In this document: piece by piece, positions 23,704-32,604 of the stretch | Position numbering within the stretch: the first letter of the stretch is position 1 | Layout of the letters: every line of letters begins with the position of its first letter | NCBI RefSeq assembly: GCF_016863095.1 | Contig: NZ_BOOF01000071.1 | Coordinates: 1-39,269 of the forward strand | Direction: 5' to 3' | Origin: Microbispora siamensis | Lineage (GTDB): Bacteria; Actinomycetota; Actinomycetes; Streptosporangiales; Streptosporangiaceae | Length of the DNA stretch: 39,269 bases | Notes under the pieces: generated by a model | What the model was told of the DNA's origin: nothing | The model's database searches: none | Seen by the model: the letters and a program-made list of their open reading frames with translations, nothing else | Position numbers and translations under genes: made by a program

Positions 23704-24831
23704 TCAGTCCACCACGACCAGGTCCCTGGTCGTGGTGTTCATCCGTTCGCCGGCGGTCTCGCCGCAGACGACGATGTCCTCGATCCGGGCGCCGTGCCGT
23801 CCGGGCAGGTAGATGCCCGGCTCGACCGAGAAGGCGAACCCCGGGCGCATCTCCTCGGTGTTGCCCGCGACGATGTACGGCTCCTCGTGCGTCTCCAGGC
23901 CGATGCCGTGCCCGGTGCGGTGGACGAAGTACTCGCCGTACCCCGCCTCCGCGATCACCTCGCGGGCGGCGGCGTCCACCGACTCGCAGCTCACGCCGGG
24001 CCTGACGTGGGCGCAGGCGGCCTCCTGGGCGCGCTTGAGCACCTCGTAGTAGGCCGTGAAGTCGGCCGGGGGCTCGCCCACGCAGTAGGTCCGCGTGGAG
24101 TCGGAGCAGTAGCCGCTCGGCATGACGCCGCCGATGTCCACCACGACGGGCTCGCCGGGCCGGATCACGCGATCGCTCAGCTCGGCGTGCGGGCTGGCGC
24201 CGTTCGGCCCCGAGCCCACGATCACGAAGTCGACCCGGGCGTGCCCCGCGTCGATGATCGCCTCCGCGATGTCCTTGCCGACCTCGCGCTCGGTGCGACC
24301 GGCCTTGAGCAGCCGGGGCACCAGGTTGTGCACGGCGTCGATGGCCGCCCCCGCCTCCGCGAGCGCCGCCTTCTCCGCGGGCGACTTGCGCATGCGCAGC
24401 TCACGCAGGACGCTCCCGGCCAGCACCTGCTCGGCCCCGGGCATGGCCGCGCGGAACCGCAGCGACTGCAGCGCCCACATGCGGTCGGCGAGCCCGACCC
24501 GGGCGACCGGGCCCAGGCGGCGGGCCACCTCGGCGTACGGGTCGTCGGTCTCGTCCCACGCGACGAACTCGATGCCGAGCCGGGAGGCGGGCGAGTGCTC
24601 GGCGGCCGGCAACTCCAGGCGCGGCACCATCATGAACGGCTCGCCTGACGCCGGGACGACCAGGCAGGTCAGTCGTTCCAGCGGCAGGGCGTCGTAGCCG
24701 GTCACATAGCGCAGGTCCGGGCCCGGCGTCAGCAGCAGCGCGTCGAGACCGGCTCGGTCGACGGCCTCGCTCACCGCGGCCGGACGGGTCGTGGGATACA
24801 GGTCGGAGGGCTCCATGGACATCGTCGTCAC
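23704..24831 (-). CDS. M24 family Xaa-Pro aminopeptidase/dipeptidase
   Basis: This metallopeptidase of 375 residues has a creatinase-like N-terminal domain (about 15-145) and a pita-bread catalytic domain. All five metal ligands are present when numbered from GTG 24831: D232 (VVDIGG), D244 (SDSTRTY), H308 (RTGHGIGLETHE), E337 (SVEPGIYL) and E351 (ARIEDIV). It should remove the residue before proline or split X-Pro dipeptides in the cytosol. GTG 24831 lies seven bases after a TAGATT box, so the message is probably leaderless; the in-frame ATGs at 24822 and 24816 are alternatives. It is divergent from the phosphatase gene. Confidence 0.9.
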   Translation of the reverse strand: MTTMSMEPSDLYPTTRPAAVSEAVDRAGLDALLLTPGPDLRYVTGYDALPLERLTCLVVPASGEPFMMVPRLELPAAEHSPASRLGIEFVAWDETDDPYAEVARRLGPVARVGLADRMWALQSLRFRAAMPGAEQVLAGSVLRELRMRKSPAEKAALAEAGAAIDAVHNLVPRLLKAGRTEREVGKDIAEAIIDAGHARVDFVIVGSGPNGASPHAELSDRVIRPGEPVVVDIGGVMPSGYCSDSTRTYCVGEPPADFTAYYEVLKRAQEAACAHVRPGVSCESVDAAAREVIAEAGYGEYFVHRTGHGIGLETHEEPYIVAGNTEEMRPGFAFSVEPGIYLPGRHGARIEDIVVCGETAGERMNTTTRDLVVVD

Positions 24832-24838
24832 GCGACCT

Positions 24839-24844
24839 AATCTA
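24839..24844 (-). promoter_or_regulatory. -10 box, leaderless, of the M24 peptidase gene
   Basis: TAGATT on the minus strand ends seven bases before GTG 24831. This supports initiation on that codon without a Shine-Dalgarno leader. The divergent gap to 25040 also holds a short hairpin (CCTGC/GCAGG, 24951-24965). Confidence 0.5.
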
Positions 24845-25040
24845 ACGAGCGCGGGCCCTGACGACCTACTCAGGTGCGCATACCACAGGCGCCACGCGGG
24901 CGACCTTCGCGGGGCTCTGGCTTATTCCACGCCATAGAAGAAAACCAACCCCTGCGGAATGCAGGACTGCTACGCTCCGCGTCAGGGCGATCACAGAACG
25001 TCCGTACGGCAGTGCAAGAGCGGCATCGAGAGCGAGACAA

Positions 25041-25937
25041 ATGGTCGGCGTAGTGGGCGGCACGAGGCCCGCCCTTCCCCCCGCGGACGACCGCGACCCG
25101 GACACGACGCCCGGCGCCGCCCCCGTCGGCACCCTCCTGGTCCAGGACATCGGCGGACGGCGGTGGGCGGAGCGCCGGGAACGCGCCGCCGAGGAGCGCC
25201 GCGTCACCCTGGCGCTGCGGGAGGCGATCCTGCCCGAGCCCGGGGCGTCGATCGACCTGCCCTACGCCCGGATCGCGGTCCGGTACGTCCCGGCGGGCCT
25301 GGCGTCGAGCCTCGGCGGCGACTGGTACGACGCCGCGCCGCTGCCCGACGGGCGCATGTTCCTCGCGGTGGGCGACGTGTCGGGACACGGCCTGCCCGCG
25401 ATCGCCGAGATGGCGCAGCTGCGTCACGCGCTGCTCGGTCTGAGCATGACGGGCGCCTGCCCCGGCAGGCTGCTGACGTGGCTCAACACCCTGGTCCTCA
25501 CCCGGTTGGACGACACCACCGCGACCGCCGTGTGCGGCCACTTCGACCCGGCGACCCGCCTTTTCACGTGGGCACAGGCGGGTCACCCCGCCCCGATCCT
25601 GGTGCGCCGCGGGGGCGCGCGCCAGCTCGGGGCGCCCCGGGGGGTCGTGCTCGGGGCGACGTCGAGCCTGCCGTACGGAGTGGCCGACGTCCGCCTCGAG
25701 CCCGGCGACCTGCTGCTGATGTTCACCGACGGCCTGGTCGAGCGCCGCTCGCGCGACATCGGCGCGGGGGTGTCCCTCATCGTGGAGGCGGCCGTGGCGA
25801 CCGGCCTCGGCTCGGCGGGAGCGGACCTCGACGCGGGCCTCGACCGCCTCCTGGAGGCGATCGGCGGCCCCAACCCCGAGGACGACACCTGCCTGCTGGC
25901 CGTGGCGGTGACAGAAGAGGGTCCGCGGCACCCCTGA
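25041..25937 (+). CDS. PP2C/SpoIIE-type serine/threonine phosphatase
   Basis: A 298-residue protein. After an about 45-residue variable N-terminus and a short charged helix (RRWAERRERAAEERRVTLALREAIL), the SpoIIE domain fills the rest. It shows the metal-binding LGGDWYDA, the VGDVSGHG motif, AGHPAPIL, FTDGLVERR and the final EDDTCLLAV. Such phosphatases dephosphorylate anti-sigma-factor antagonists (partner switching). No PAS, GAF or HATPase sensor domain is attached, so its input must come from another protein. The ATG at 25041 follows a weak GAGCGAGA. The exonuclease gene begins 19 bases after its stop on the same strand. No anti-sigma gene is in the window. Confidence 0.88.
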   Translation: MVGVVGGTRPALPPADDRDPDTTPGAAPVGTLLVQDIGGRRWAERRERAAEERRVTLALREAILPEPGASIDLPYARIAVRYVPAGLASSLGGDWYDAAPLPDGRMFLAVGDVSGHGLPAIAEMAQLRHALLGLSMTGACPGRLLTWLNTLVLTRLDDTTATAVCGHFDPATRLFTWAQAGHPAPILVRRGGARQLGAPRGVVLGATSSLPYGVADVRLEPGDLLLMFTDGLVERRSRDIGAGVSLIVEAAVATGLGSAGADLDAGLDRLLEAIGGPNPEDDTCLLAVAVTEEGPRHP

Positions 25938-25956
25938 CAGGCGTGACAATGGCAGG

Positions 25957-26853
25957 GTGCTGATGCTTCTCGACACCCCGTCGTTGTACTTCCGCGCCTT
26001 CTACGGAGTCCCGGAGTCGGTGACCTCGCCGGACGGCATGCCGGTCAACGCGGTGCGCGGGCTCCTCGACATGATCGCCACCCTGGTCCGGCAGCACTCC
26101 CCCGCCCAGATCGTGGCCTGCATGGACGCCGACTGGCGCCCGGCGTTCCGGGTGGCCGCGATCCCGTCGTACAAGGCGCACCGGGTGGCGAGCGGCGACG
26201 AGGAGGAGGTGCCGGACACGCTGGCCCCGCAGGTCCCGGTCATCGAGGAGGTCCTGGACGCGCTCGGCATCGCCCGCGTCGGCGTCGCCGGCTACGAGGC
26301 CGACGACGTGATCGGCACCTACGCGACCGCCGCGACCACGGCCGTGGACATCGTCACCGGCGACCGCGACCTGTTCCAGCTCGTCGACGACGAGAAGCCG
26401 TGCCGCGCCCTTTACACAGTAAGGGGAATCCGTAACCTCCAGATCATCGATGAGGCGTTCGTCCGGGAGAAGTACGGCATCCCGGGCCGGGCGTACGCCG
26501 ACTTCGCGACGCTGCGCGGCGACCCGAGCGACGGCCTGCCCGGCGTCGCCGGCATCGGCGAGAAGACGGCGGCGGCCCTCATCACACGCTTCGGGTCGCT
26601 GTCCGCGCTGCTCGCCGCGCTGGACGACGGCAGCGCCGACGGCTTCCCCGCGGGCGCGCGCAACAAGCTCGCCGCCGCCCGTGAGTACCTGGAGGTCGCC
26701 CCGGCCGTGGTCCGGGTGGCCCACGACGTCCCGGTCCCGGACGTCGACATCACCCTGCCCGCCGCGCCGCGCGACCCCGAGCGGCTCGTCGCGCTGTCGG
26801 AGAAGTACGGCCTGGACAGCCCGCTCAACCGCCTGCTCGCCACATTGACCTAG
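25957..26853 (+). CDS. 5'-3' exonuclease / flap endonuclease-like protein
   Basis: A 298-residue stand-alone protein equivalent to the N-terminal exonuclease domain of DNA polymerase I. It carries LLDTPSLYFRAFYGVP, MDADWRPAFRVAAIPSYKAHR, GYEADDVIGT, VTGDRDLFQLV and the helix-hairpin-helix segment GDPSDGLPGVAGIGEKTAAALI. The acidic residues of these motifs bind the two metals. It would remove RNA primers or flaps alongside the Pol I enzyme encoded elsewhere. Translation may start at GTG 25957 or ATG 25963. The GTG sits six bases after GACAAT, a weak -10-like element, so it may be leaderless rather than co-transcribed with the phosphatase. Confidence 0.9.
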   Translation: MLMLLDTPSLYFRAFYGVPESVTSPDGMPVNAVRGLLDMIATLVRQHSPAQIVACMDADWRPAFRVAAIPSYKAHRVASGDEEEVPDTLAPQVPVIEEVLDALGIARVGVAGYEADDVIGTYATAATTAVDIVTGDRDLFQLVDDEKPCRALYTVRGIRNLQIIDEAFVREKYGIPGRAYADFATLRGDPSDGLPGVAGIGEKTAAALITRFGSLSALLAALDDGSADGFPAGARNKLAAAREYLEVAPAVVRVAHDVPVPDVDITLPAAPRDPERLVALSEKYGLDSPLNRLLATLT

Positions 26854-26889
26854 GAAGGCCGTTTACGGGCTGGTCTGTCCACTCTCGGG

Positions 26890-26895
26890 TAGGTT
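26890..26895 (+). promoter_or_regulatory. -10 box, leaderless, of the RNB ribonuclease gene
   Basis: TAGGTT ends six bases before GTG 26902. There is no purine-rich ribosome site between them, so the transcript probably starts on the GTG. Confidence 0.45.
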
Positions 26896-26901
26896 GATCG
26901 C

Positions 26902-28329
26902 GTGCCGTACACGACGATCCGCCTCCGGGACACCGCGGACGGCCTCCGCGACGGATTCGCCCGCATCCGCAGCGAGTTCGACCTGCCGGACGGTTTCCCC
27001 ACCCCCGTGCAGGAGGAGGCCGAGCGGGCCGCCGCCTCCCCCGCCGTGCCGCAGGAGGACCGGACCGACCTGCCGCTGGTGACCATCGACCCGCCCGGCT
27101 CGATGGACCTGGACCAGGCGCTGTGCATCGAGCGGCGCGGGACGGGCTACCGCGTCTGGTACGCGATCGCCGACGTCGCGGCGTTCGTCCGGCCCGGCGG
27201 CGCGATCGACGCCGAGGCGAGAGTCCGCGCCGAGACCGTGTACATGGCCGACGGGCGCGTGCCGCTGCACCCGCCGGTCCTGTCGGAGGGCGCGGCCAGC
27301 CTGCTGCCCGGACAGACCCGCCCAGCCGCCCTGTGGCGGCTCGACCTCGGCTCCGACGGGGAGATCGAGGCGGTGGACCTGCGCCGCGCGCTGGTGCGCA
27401 GCCGGGAACGGCTCGACTACGAGACGGTCCAGGCCGCCGTGGACACCGGCCGGGCGGAGGGGACGATCGCGCTGCTCGCCGAGGTGGGACCGCTGCGCCT
27501 CGAACGGGAGCGGGCCAGAGGCGGGCTGTCGCTGCCGACCCCCGAGCAACAGGTGATCCCCGACGGGAACGGCGGCTACCAGGTGGAGTTCCGCACGAAC
27601 CACCCGTGCGAGGCGTGGAACGCCCAGATCTCGCTGCTCACCGGCATGGCGGCGGCCCGGATGATGCTGGACGCGGGCGTCGGCGTGCTGCGGGTGCTCC
27701 CCCAGGCGGGCCCGGAGGACGTCGGCAAAGTCCGCAGGGTCGCCGCCGCGCTCGGCGTGCCCTGGCCCGACGGCACGTCGTACGCCGAGGTCGTGCACGG
27801 GCTCGACCCGAAGATCCCCGGCCACGCCGCCTTCCTGCACGAGTCGACGGTGCTGCTGCGCGGCGCGGCCTACGTCGCCTTCAACGGTTCGGCGCCCGCG
27901 CAGGTGCTGCACGCCGCACTGGGCGCGCCCTACGCGCACGTCACCGCGCCGCTGCGGCGGCTGGTCGACCGGTACGGCACCGAGGTCTGCCTGGCCGTCG
28001 CCGCCGACAGCCCGGTCCCCGAGGAGATCGCGGCGGCGTTGCCCGGCCTGCCGGAGCAGATGGCCATGGGCGGCAGGCGGGCCGGGGCGGTCGAGCGGGC
28101 CTGCGTGGACCTGGTCGAGGCGGCCGTGCTGCGGCCCAGGATCGGCGAGGTCTTCGAGGCGGTCGTCATCGACGTCAGCGACGGGAAACCGGGCGGGCAG
28201 GTGCAGGTCACCGAGCCCGCCGTCATCGCCCGCTGCGACGGCGACCGCCTGCCGCTCGGCGAGCGCATCCCCGTACGGCTCACGCACGCCGACCCCACCA
28301 CCCGCGAGGTCCGCTTCACCGCCGCCTGA
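26902..28329 (+). CDS. RNB-domain ribonuclease (RNase II/R family)
   Basis: A 475-residue 3'-5' exoribonuclease. The catalytic RNB domain carries the Asp cluster in VTIDPPGSMDLDQALC, then WYAIADVAAFVRPGG, the FRTNHPCEAWNAQISLLTG helix and AHVTAPLRRLVDRYG, whose arginine contacts the scissile phosphate. A C-terminal beta-barrel (GEVFEAVVIDVSDGKPGGQVQV) follows. The N-terminal cold-shock domains of classic RNase II/R are missing, as in the short actinobacterial family. It would degrade RNA processively in the cytosol. It stands 48 bases after the exonuclease gene with its own apparent leaderless promoter. Confidence 0.9.
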   Translation: MPYTTIRLRDTADGLRDGFARIRSEFDLPDGFPTPVQEEAERAAASPAVPQEDRTDLPLVTIDPPGSMDLDQALCIERRGTGYRVWYAIADVAAFVRPGGAIDAEARVRAETVYMADGRVPLHPPVLSEGAASLLPGQTRPAALWRLDLGSDGEIEAVDLRRALVRSRERLDYETVQAAVDTGRAEGTIALLAEVGPLRLERERARGGLSLPTPEQQVIPDGNGGYQVEFRTNHPCEAWNAQISLLTGMAAARMMLDAGVGVLRVLPQAGPEDVGKVRRVAAALGVPWPDGTSYAEVVHGLDPKIPGHAAFLHESTVLLRGAAYVAFNGSAPAQVLHAALGAPYAHVTAPLRRLVDRYGTEVCLAVAADSPVPEEIAAALPGLPEQMAMGGRRAGAVERACVDLVEAAVLRPRIGEVFEAVVIDVSDGKPGGQVQVTEPAVIARCDGDRLPLGERIPVRLTHADPTTREVRFTAA

Positions 28330-28377
28330 CCGGTCCGAGCCGCATCGCCGTTCTCCGAAGATGTCGACGGAGGCCAC

Positions 28378-28881
28378 ATGACGACGGACGACTCCGCGCC
28401 GGAACCCGGCTGCGGCCCCCGCCCCTGGAGCGAGTACGCCCTCATGATCGCCGGCCTCGCGGTCCTGTGGGGCGGCTCGACCTGGTTGAAGGAGACCTGC
28501 GAGCCGCCGAACGCCGTGTGGGCGGCGGGCATCCCCGCCGTCGCCCGGTTCTTCGCCGCCAACCCGCTGCGCGCCCTCGGGTACGCGGCCGAGGGCCTCA
28601 GAATGTGCACCGCACCGGCCGTGCTCTACATCTGCCAGGAGCTACGCACCACCCGCCCGCTGCGGCAGTACCTCGCGATGTGCCTCACGCTGCTCGGCGT
28701 CGCGCTGCTGACGCTGGCGGGCGGACTGGTGATCCCGCCGAACGCCGTCGCCTACTACGTGGGGATGGGCCTGCTGCTCGGCACCGTGCTGCCGGGCGCC
28801 GCCGGTCTCGTCCACGTCGCGTTCGCCTGGCTGCGGAACTCCGTGCGCGTGCGTGGCACGGCTCAGTTCACCGACGAGTAG
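28378..28881 (+). CDS. Hypothetical three-helix membrane protein
   Basis: A 167-residue protein I do not recognise. Hydrophobic segments lie at about 20-37 (YALMIAGLAVLWGGSTWL), 98-119 (YLAMCLTLLGVALLTLAGGLVI) and 124-151 (VAYYVGMGLLLGTVLPGAAG onward). Between the first two is an amphipathic stretch with CEPPNAVW and two further cysteines. GGAGG stands five bases before the ATG. It follows the RNB gene by 48 bases and could share its message. Its last 19 bases overlap the convergent helY gene. Confidence 0.7.
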   Translation: MTTDDSAPEPGCGPRPWSEYALMIAGLAVLWGGSTWLKETCEPPNAVWAAGIPAVARFFAANPLRALGYAAEGLRMCTAPAVLYICQELRTTRPLRQYLAMCLTLLGVALLTLAGGLVIPPNAVAYYVGMGLLLGTVLPGAAGLVHVAFAWLRNSVRVRGTAQFTDE

Positions 28882-31580
28882 GCGACGACCCCGCGGCGCA
28901 TGGCGTCGATGGCCTTGGCGGCGTTCTCGGCGACCTTGCTCCCCTTGGGCGCGGCGTCCCTGAGCTGGCCGAGCAGGTCGAGCAACTGCTTGACCCAGCG
29001 GACGAAGTCGCCCGCCGCGAGGTCGCAGTCGGTCAGCACGGCGTCGAGACTGTGGCCCTTGGCCCAGCGGAACGCCGCCCAGGCGAAGCCGATGTCCGGC
29101 TCGCGGACGAACGACAGGCCGTGGTCCTCCTCGATGCCCTCCAGCTCGCCCCACAGCCGCACCATCTCCCCGAGCGCCTCGCGCGTGGCCCCGGCCGGGA
29201 TCTTGGGGCTGCGGACGTCGTCGGCCTGTCGCGACTCGTACACCAGCGACGACACGCACGCGGCCAGCTCGGCGGGGTCGAGGCGGTTCCACACCCCCGC
29301 CCGCAGGCACTCGGCCGTGAGCAGGTCGAGCTCGGTGTAGAGCGAGGCGAGCCTGCGGCCCTGTTCGGTGACGGTCTCGCCGTCCAGGTAGCCGAGCTGG
29401 TCGAGCACGCCGCAGACCCGGTCGAAGGTCCTGGCGATGACGTGGGAGCGCCCCTCGACCCGGCGGCGCAGCCCCTCGGTCTCCCTGAGCAGCTTGTGGT
29501 AGCGCTCGGCCCAGCGGGCGTGGTCCTCACGCTCGTCGCAGCCGTGGCAGGGGTGCTGACGCAGCTCCCGCCGCAGGCGCGTGACCTCCTCGTCCTCCGC
29601 GGCGTGGTCGCGGGCCCGCGGCGGCTTGCCGAGGTCGCGGTCGCCCAGCTTCGCGTGCACGGTCGAGACGAGGTTGGCCCGTTCCTTCGGCGAGCGCGGA
29701 TTGAAGCCCTTCGGAATCCTGATCTTGTCGACCGGCTCGACCGGCACCGGGAAGTCGGCCGCCGACAGCCGCTTGACCTGCTTGCCGATCGTCAGCACGA
29801 GCGGCGCGGGGCCCTCGTGTCCCCGGCCGTTGACGCCGGGGTCGAGCACGACCGCGATACCCGCGCGGCGCCCGCCCGGCACCCGGATGACGTCGCCGGG
29901 CTTGAGCACCTCCAGGGACTGCACGGCCTGGGCGCGGCGGGCCGCCCCCCGCTGGCGCGACAGCTCGGCCTCGCGGTCCGACAGCCGCCTGCGCATCGCG
30001 GCGTACTCCTCGAAGTCGCCAAGGTGGCAGGTCATCGCCTCGGCGTAGCCCTCGAGGGCCTGCTCCGACTTGCGGAGCTGGCGGGCCAGCCCGACCACGG
30101 CGCGATCGGCCTGGAACTGGGCGAAGGAGTCCTCGAGCAGGGTCCGCGCCCGCTCCCGGCCGACCTGCCCGACGAGGTTGACCGCCATGTTGTACGACGG
30201 CTGGAAGCTGGAGCGCAGCGGGTAGGTGCGGGTGCTGGCGAGGCCGGCGACCGAGAGCGGATCCATGCCCGGCTGCCAGACCACCACCGCGTGGCCCTCG
30301 ATGTCGATGCCGCGCCGCCCGGCCCGCCCGGTGAGCTGGGTGTACTCCCCCGGGGTCAGGTCGGCGTGGGTCTCGCCGTTCCACTTGTCGAGCTTCTCGA
30401 TCACCACGGACCTGGCCGGCATGTTGATGCCGAGCGCCAGCGTCTCGGTCGCGAAGACCGCCTTCACCAGGCCCTTGGTGAACAGCTCCTCCACGACCTC
30501 CTTGAACGCCGGGAGCATGCCCGCGTGGTGGGCGGCCAGGCCGCGCTCCAGGCAGTCGCGCCATTCGAGGTAGCCGAGCACCGCGAGGTCCTCGTCGGGC
30601 AGGTGCGCGGTGCGCTCGTCCACGATCTGCCGGATCTCGTGGCTCTCGGCCTCCGTGGTGAGGCGCAGCCCCGAGTAGAGGCACTGCATGACGGCGGCGT
30701 CGCAGCCGTTCCTGGAGAAGATGAAGGTGATCGCCGGCAGCAGGCCCTCGGCGTCGAGCTTCTCGATCACGTCCGACCGGCTCGGCGTCGTCCCCCGGCC
30801 CGGCCGCGAGTAGCCCCGCCTGCCCCTGGCCTGGGCCAGCCGCATCTCGTCGCGGGCGATCCGCATGAGGGATGGGTTGACCCGCAGGGTGCCGTCGCCC
30901 TCGTCCACGAACAGGTCGTACATCCTGTTGCCGACCAGCATGTGCTGCCACAGCGGGACCGGCCGGTGCTCGTCCACGATGACCGTGGTGTCGCCGCGCA
31001 CCTCGCCCAGCCACTCGCCGAACTCCTCGGCGTTGCTGACCGTGGCCGACAGGGCCACCACCCGCACCGACTCAGGCAGGTGGATGATGACCTCTTCCCA
31101 GACCGCGCCGCGGAACCGGTCGGCCAGGTAGTGGACCTCGTCCATCACCACGTACCCGAGGCCGGTCAACGTGTTCGAGCCCGCGTACAGCATGTTGCGC
31201 AGGACCTCGGTGGTCATGACCACGATCGGGGCCTCGCCGTTGACGCTGTTGTCGCCGGTCAGCAGGCCGACCTTGCGCGCGCCGTACCGCCGGACCAGGT
31301 CGTTGTACTTCTGGTTGGACAACGCCTTGATCGGCGTCGTGTAGAAGCACTTGCGGCCCTGCTCCAGCGCCAGGTGGACGGCGAACTCCCCCACCACCGT
31401 CTTGCCCGACCCGGTCGGCGCGGCCACCAGCACGCCGTCCCCGGCCTCCAGCGCCTGACAGGCGTCGATCTGGAACTCGTCGAGCTCGAAGTCGTAAAGT
31501 TCGCGGAACGAGGCGAGAGCGGGTCCGGCGCCGGACTGCCCCTCACGGAAGGCGGCATAGCGTTCCGCTGGCGTACTCAT
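28863..31580 (-). CDS. helY: HelY-type DEAD/DEAH-box RNA helicase (Ski2/Mtr4-like)
   Basis: A 905-residue superfamily 2 helicase, almost exactly the length of M. tuberculosis HelY. Motifs are APTGSGKTVVGEF (Walker A), MDEVHYL (DEVH box), ALSATVSNAEEFG, FATETLALGINMPARSVV and QLTGRAGRRGID. A beta-rich arch-like insertion (PGDVIRVPGGRRAGIAVVLD) and a DSHCT-type helical C-terminus follow. Relatives unwind structured RNA for degradation. The ATG at 31580 is preferred over one at 31622 because TAGGGT ends seven bases before it. The gene ends inside the convergent membrane-protein gene (19-bp overlap). Confidence 0.92.
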   Translation of the reverse strand: MSTPAERYAAFREGQSGAGPALASFRELYDFELDEFQIDACQALEAGDGVLVAAPTGSGKTVVGEFAVHLALEQGRKCFYTTPIKALSNQKYNDLVRRYGARKVGLLTGDNSVNGEAPIVVMTTEVLRNMLYAGSNTLTGLGYVVMDEVHYLADRFRGAVWEEVIIHLPESVRVVALSATVSNAEEFGEWLGEVRGDTTVIVDEHRPVPLWQHMLVGNRMYDLFVDEGDGTLRVNPSLMRIARDEMRLAQARGRRGYSRPGRGTTPSRSDVIEKLDAEGLLPAITFIFSRNGCDAAVMQCLYSGLRLTTEAESHEIRQIVDERTAHLPDEDLAVLGYLEWRDCLERGLAAHHAGMLPAFKEVVEELFTKGLVKAVFATETLALGINMPARSVVIEKLDKWNGETHADLTPGEYTQLTGRAGRRGIDIEGHAVVVWQPGMDPLSVAGLASTRTYPLRSSFQPSYNMAVNLVGQVGRERARTLLEDSFAQFQADRAVVGLARQLRKSEQALEGYAEAMTCHLGDFEEYAAMRRRLSDREAELSRQRGAARRAQAVQSLEVLKPGDVIRVPGGRRAGIAVVLDPGVNGRGHEGPAPLVLTIGKQVKRLSAADFPVPVEPVDKIRIPKGFNPRSPKERANLVSTVHAKLGDRDLGKPPRARDHAAEDEEVTRLRRELRQHPCHGCDEREDHARWAERYHKLLRETEGLRRRVEGRSHVIARTFDRVCGVLDQLGYLDGETVTEQGRRLASLYTELDLLTAECLRAGVWNRLDPAELAACVSSLVYESRQADDVRSPKIPAGATREALGEMVRLWGELEGIEEDHGLSFVREPDIGFAWAAFRWAKGHSLDAVLTDCDLAAGDFVRWVKQLLDLLGQLRDAAPKGSKVAENAAKAIDAMRRGVVAYSSVN

Positions 31581-31587
31581 ACCGTCA

Positions 31588-31593
31588 ACCCTA
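31588..31593 (-). promoter_or_regulatory. -10 box, leaderless, of helY
   Basis: TAGGGT on the minus strand ends seven bases before ATG 31580. A longer open frame starts upstream at 31622, but that start would lie outside the predicted transcript. Confidence 0.5.
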
Positions 31594-31659
31594 CCGATAA
31601 CGGGATTCCGGGCGTCCGTCATCGGTGATCCTTTTACGCGGCCGCCTTTACGCCGTAGA

Positions 31660-32556
31660 TCAGCCTCGTCGATCAGGGGCCAGGACCCGCAGCGCTCCCG
31701 GCTCGACGGCGCAGCTCAGCGGGGCCGGACCGGCCCGCTCCCCGTCGGCGTACGCGACGACCTCCCCGTCCAGGGCCTCGATCTCCACCCGCCGGGCCCG
31801 CCGCAGGGTCACCGCGGGGTGCCCGGTGTGGCTGCCCCGGTAGACGCGGGGGAAGGTGCGCAGGAACTCGCCCTTGGGCACCGCCCCGAGCACGAGCACG
31901 TCGAGCAGGCCGTCGTCGGGCCGGGCGTCGGGGCACACCCGCATCCCGGCGCCGTACGACCGGGTGTTGGCCACCGCCACCAGCATCGCCTCGCGCTCGA
32001 CCGCCTCCCCGTCGAGGGTGATCCGGAACGGGATCGGCGTGAACGACCGCAACTCGCGCACGAGCGCGACCAGGTACTTCGACATTCCGGGCGGCCTGGT
32101 CATGGCGTTGGCCCGCTCGTTGACGCGGGAGTCGAACCCGCAGGCGAGGACTCCCGCGAACCATTCGCCCGTGCCCAGCCTGGCCGCGTCGACCGCCCGG
32201 CAACCGCCCGCGGTCACGATGTCCGCGGCGGCGAGCGGATCCTTGCGTGGGATGCCGAGAGCGTCGGCGATGTCGTTGCCGGTCCCGGCGGGCACGATCC
32301 CCAGCGGCACGGCCGTCCCGGCCACGGCCTGTACGGCCAGGTGGACCAGACCGTCGCCGCCGAAGGCGACGAGCGCGGCCGGCCCGGCGGAGACGGCCTC
32401 GCGGGCCCGGTGAAGGGCGTCCGCCGCCGATGTCCCGACGATCACCGAGACCGGGCGGCCGCCCGCACGCAGCCGCCGCAGCACCGGGTCGAGCAGGCGC
32501 AGCGTACGGCCGCCGCGGGCGGCGGGGTTGACCAGGACGACGATCTCATCGGCCAT
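31660..32556 (-). CDS. Diacylglycerol kinase family lipid kinase (YegS/LCB5 type)
   Basis: A 298-residue soluble lipid kinase. The N-terminal nucleotide-binding domain shows VLVNPAARGG, FGGDGLVHLAVQ (the GGDGT-like motif, here GGDGL) and GIVPAGTGNDIA. The C-terminal beta sandwich carries GSRSYGAG-like ANTRSYGAGMRVCPDARPDDGLLDVLV. It phosphorylates diacylglycerol or a related lipid with ATP at the membrane surface. The ATG at 32556 is six bases after TAGGTT, so it is probably leaderless and separate from the tat operon upstream. helY follows after about 80 bases with its own box. Confidence 0.9.
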   Translation of the reverse strand: MADEIVVLVNPAARGGRTLRLLDPVLRRLRAGGRPVSVIVGTSAADALHRAREAVSAGPAALVAFGGDGLVHLAVQAVAGTAVPLGIVPAGTGNDIADALGIPRKDPLAAADIVTAGGCRAVDAARLGTGEWFAGVLACGFDSRVNERANAMTRPPGMSKYLVALVRELRSFTPIPFRITLDGEAVEREAMLVAVANTRSYGAGMRVCPDARPDDGLLDVLVLGAVPKGEFLRTFPRVYRGSHTGHPAVTLRRARRVEIEALDGEVVAYADGERAGPAPLSCAVEPGALRVLAPDRRG

Positions 32557-32562
32557 AGGCGG

Positions 32563-32568
32563 AACCTA
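32563..32568 (-). promoter_or_regulatory. -10 box, leaderless, of the lipid kinase gene
   Basis: TAGGTT on the minus strand ends six bases before ATG 32556. The hexamer is identical to the one before the RNB gene. Confidence 0.5.
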
Positions 32569-32604
32569 CCGCCGCCCACCGGGCGGCACCAGAGGGATCT
32601 TCTG

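Noticed and set aside
21769..24648. 959-codon plus-strand open frame
   Set aside because: Antisense shadow of the TPR and M24 peptidase genes, whose motifs are clear on the other strand.
27123..31628. 1501-codon plus-strand open frame
   Set aside because: It crosses the RNB gene out of frame and runs antisense to helY; its sequence has no recognisable domain.
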